A DNA stretch of 32,085 bases from DASXRC01 sp036506495 (GTDB taxonomy: Bacteria; Actinomycetota; Actinomycetes; Mycobacteriales; Micromonosporaceae). Positions 31,251 to 32,085 of this stretch are shown here, piece after piece. Where the stretch lies: positions 1 to 32,085 of the forward strand of contig DASXRQ010000259.1 of the NCBI GenBank assembly GCA_036506495.1, written 5' to 3'. Below the pieces are notes generated by a model that was not told the DNA's origin, ran no database searches, and saw only the letters and a program-made list of their open reading frames with translations. The position numbers and the translations under genes are program-made. The stretch's first letter is position 1. The number at the start of each line of letters is the position of its first letter.

Positions 31251-31415
31251 GCGGCCCTTTCCGCTGCTCGAGGCCCACATGAATGGGTACGCCGCGGCGG
31301 GTCGGCCGGACGCCGGGCGTGCCCTAAAGGCGCACAGACCGGTTCCTATTGTGCGGCGGGGCATGTACGTCGTAAGTTGACCATGTTAAGTGTGTGCGAC
31401 AAGCCCGGCACGCCC

Positions 31416-31446
31416 TTGCGAAGAGCCCCGGGGCGTCTGCCAGTAT
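31416..31446 (+). promoter_or_regulatory. Promoter of the DivIVA/Scy-like gene, probably leaderless
   Basis: TTGCGA (31416-31421) is a fair -35 and CAGTAT (31441-31446) a fair -10 with a 19-bp spacer. The -10 sits at exactly -12 to -7 relative to the ATG at 31453, and no ribosome binding site is present, so the mRNA probably starts at the initiation codon. Confidence 0.4.
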
Positions 31447-31452
31447 GTGCCA

Positions 31453-32085
31453 ATGCCCCAGCAGCAGCCCCAGTCTTCCTCCCTTGCGTTCTTCGAGAAC
31501 AATTCCCCGGCCGACTTCACGGTCGTGCTCCGTGGGTACGACCGCCATCAGGTCGACGAATCCCTGCAGCGGCTGACCGCTGCGCTCGCCCAGTCCGAGC
31601 AGGCGCGGGGCGAGGCCGAGCAGCGGATGAACGACGCCCAGCGTCGCCTCCGCCAGGCCGAGCAGCGGGTCAGCTCGATGGAGCAGAAGCTCACCGACAC
31701 GAACAAACAGCTCGAGGAGAACAGCCGCCCGACGCTGTCCGGCCTCGGCACGCGCGTCGAGCAGATCCTCCGGCTGGCCGAGGAGCAGGCCAACGACCAC
31801 CGCGGCGAGTCGAAGCGGGAGTCTGAGGGGATTCTCTCCGCGGCCCGGCTCGAGGCACGCGAGATCACCGACAAGGCCCGGGCCGAGGCCGCCGCCATGA
31901 AGGCGAGCGCGGAACGCGAGGCCGGTAACGTCCGCACGGCCGGCGAGCGCGAGGCGGCCGAGGTGCGGGTGCAGGCCCGCCGCGAGGCCGACACGCTGCG
32001 CGCCGACGCCGAGCGCGAGACCAAGCAGCTGCGTACCGTCACGGCGCACGAGGTGGCCGAGCTGAAGTCCACCGTGGAGCGCGAG
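31453..32085 (+). CDS. DivIVA-domain/Scy-like coiled-coil protein (partial, runs off the right edge)
   Basis: The frame is open from ATG 31453 to the last base (211 codons). After a short polar leader the stretch FFENNSPADFTVVLRGYDRH then QVDESLQRL resembles the DivIVA N-terminal domain, with the conserved F-x-V-x-RGY-D-R-x-Q-V pattern. From about residue 38 it is Glu/Arg/Ala/Gln-rich with heptad-like spacing, a long parallel coiled coil, interrupted near SRPTLSGLGTRVEQILRLAE. This is the type often annotated as cellulose-binding protein and includes Scy and FilP of Streptomyces, which organise polar tip growth. In S. coelicolor scy also lies beside mce, as I recall, which supports the assignment. 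The full length cannot be judged. Confidence 0.8.
   Translation, partial: MPQQQPQSSSLAFFENNSPADFTVVLRGYDRHQVDESLQRLTAALAQSEQARGEAEQRMNDAQRRLRQAEQRVSSMEQKLTDTNKQLEENSRPTLSGLGTRVEQILRLAEEQANDHRGESKRESEGILSAARLEAREITDKARAEAAAMKASAEREAGNVRTAGEREAAEVRVQARREADTLRADAERETKQLRTVTAHEVAELKSTVERE

Noticed and set aside
31173..31364. Possible 63-residue minus-strand gene in the ccr-Scy gap
   Set aside because: No ribosome binding site or conserved motif, and it overlaps the ccr stop and the terminator-like hairpin.

Overview
The window comes from a GC-rich (about 70% or more) actinomycete, most likely Micromonosporaceae or a relative. The reasons are the base composition, frequent GTG starts, the 1.7-kb-codon-class NAD-specific glutamate dehydrogenase, F420-type oxidoreductase, crotonyl-CoA carboxylase/reductase, a lipoprotein class B PBP and a DivIVA/Scy-like polar coiled-coil gene. 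Twenty complete protein genes and two edge-truncated ones are supported. No rRNA, tRNA or CRISPR array was seen.

Left part (1-9480). The left edge holds the 5' end of a minus-strand gene that looks like an IS256/Mutator transposase start plus its outer flank. A three-gene plus-strand operon follows: a membrane protein with a collagen-like tail, a DCC-family (DUF393) thiol-disulfide protein and a TetR regulator. Its promoter carries two TTGAAC-NN-GTTC operators. Next are the large NAD-glutamate dehydrogenase (minus) and a divergent lipoprotein penicillin-binding protein (plus). The PBP gene ends at a striking 26-bp perfect inverted repeat shared with the convergent arginase-family gene.

Middle part (9481-28143) is all minus strand. 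In transcription order it reads: acetyl-CoA acetyltransferase, MeaB-type GTPase, ABC module B (one giant FtsX-like permease and two ATPases), an Asp23/Gls24 protein, the isobutyryl-CoA mutase large subunit IcmA, ABC module A (two giant permeases and one ATPase), a CnoX/YbbN-like thioredoxin-TPR protein and an arginase-family protein. Genes inside each ABC module overlap by 4 bp.

Right part (28259-32085), plus strand: methylmalonyl-CoA epimerase, an F420-type luciferase-like oxidoreductase, crotonyl-CoA carboxylase/reductase (Ccr), and the start of a DivIVA/Scy-like coiled-coil protein.

Metabolically, atoB, ccr, mce, meaB and icmA form an acyl-CoA block. Acetoacetyl-CoA is made, crotonyl-CoA is reductively carboxylated to ethylmalonyl-CoA, acyl-CoA epimers are interconverted, and B12-dependent n-butyryl/isobutyryl-CoA isomerisation is supported by a GTPase chaperone. 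From memory, an mce-atoB-meaB-...-icmA run next to scy/filP also exists in Streptomyces coelicolor, so the two ABC modules look like additions to a conserved block. The most unusual content is that pair of ABC modules: about 1000-residue permeases sharing a four-cysteine extracellular pattern, ATPases with degenerate signature motifs and an AbrB-like C-terminal beta-domain, and mirrored gene composition (2 permeases + 1 ATPase versus 1 permease + 2 ATPases).
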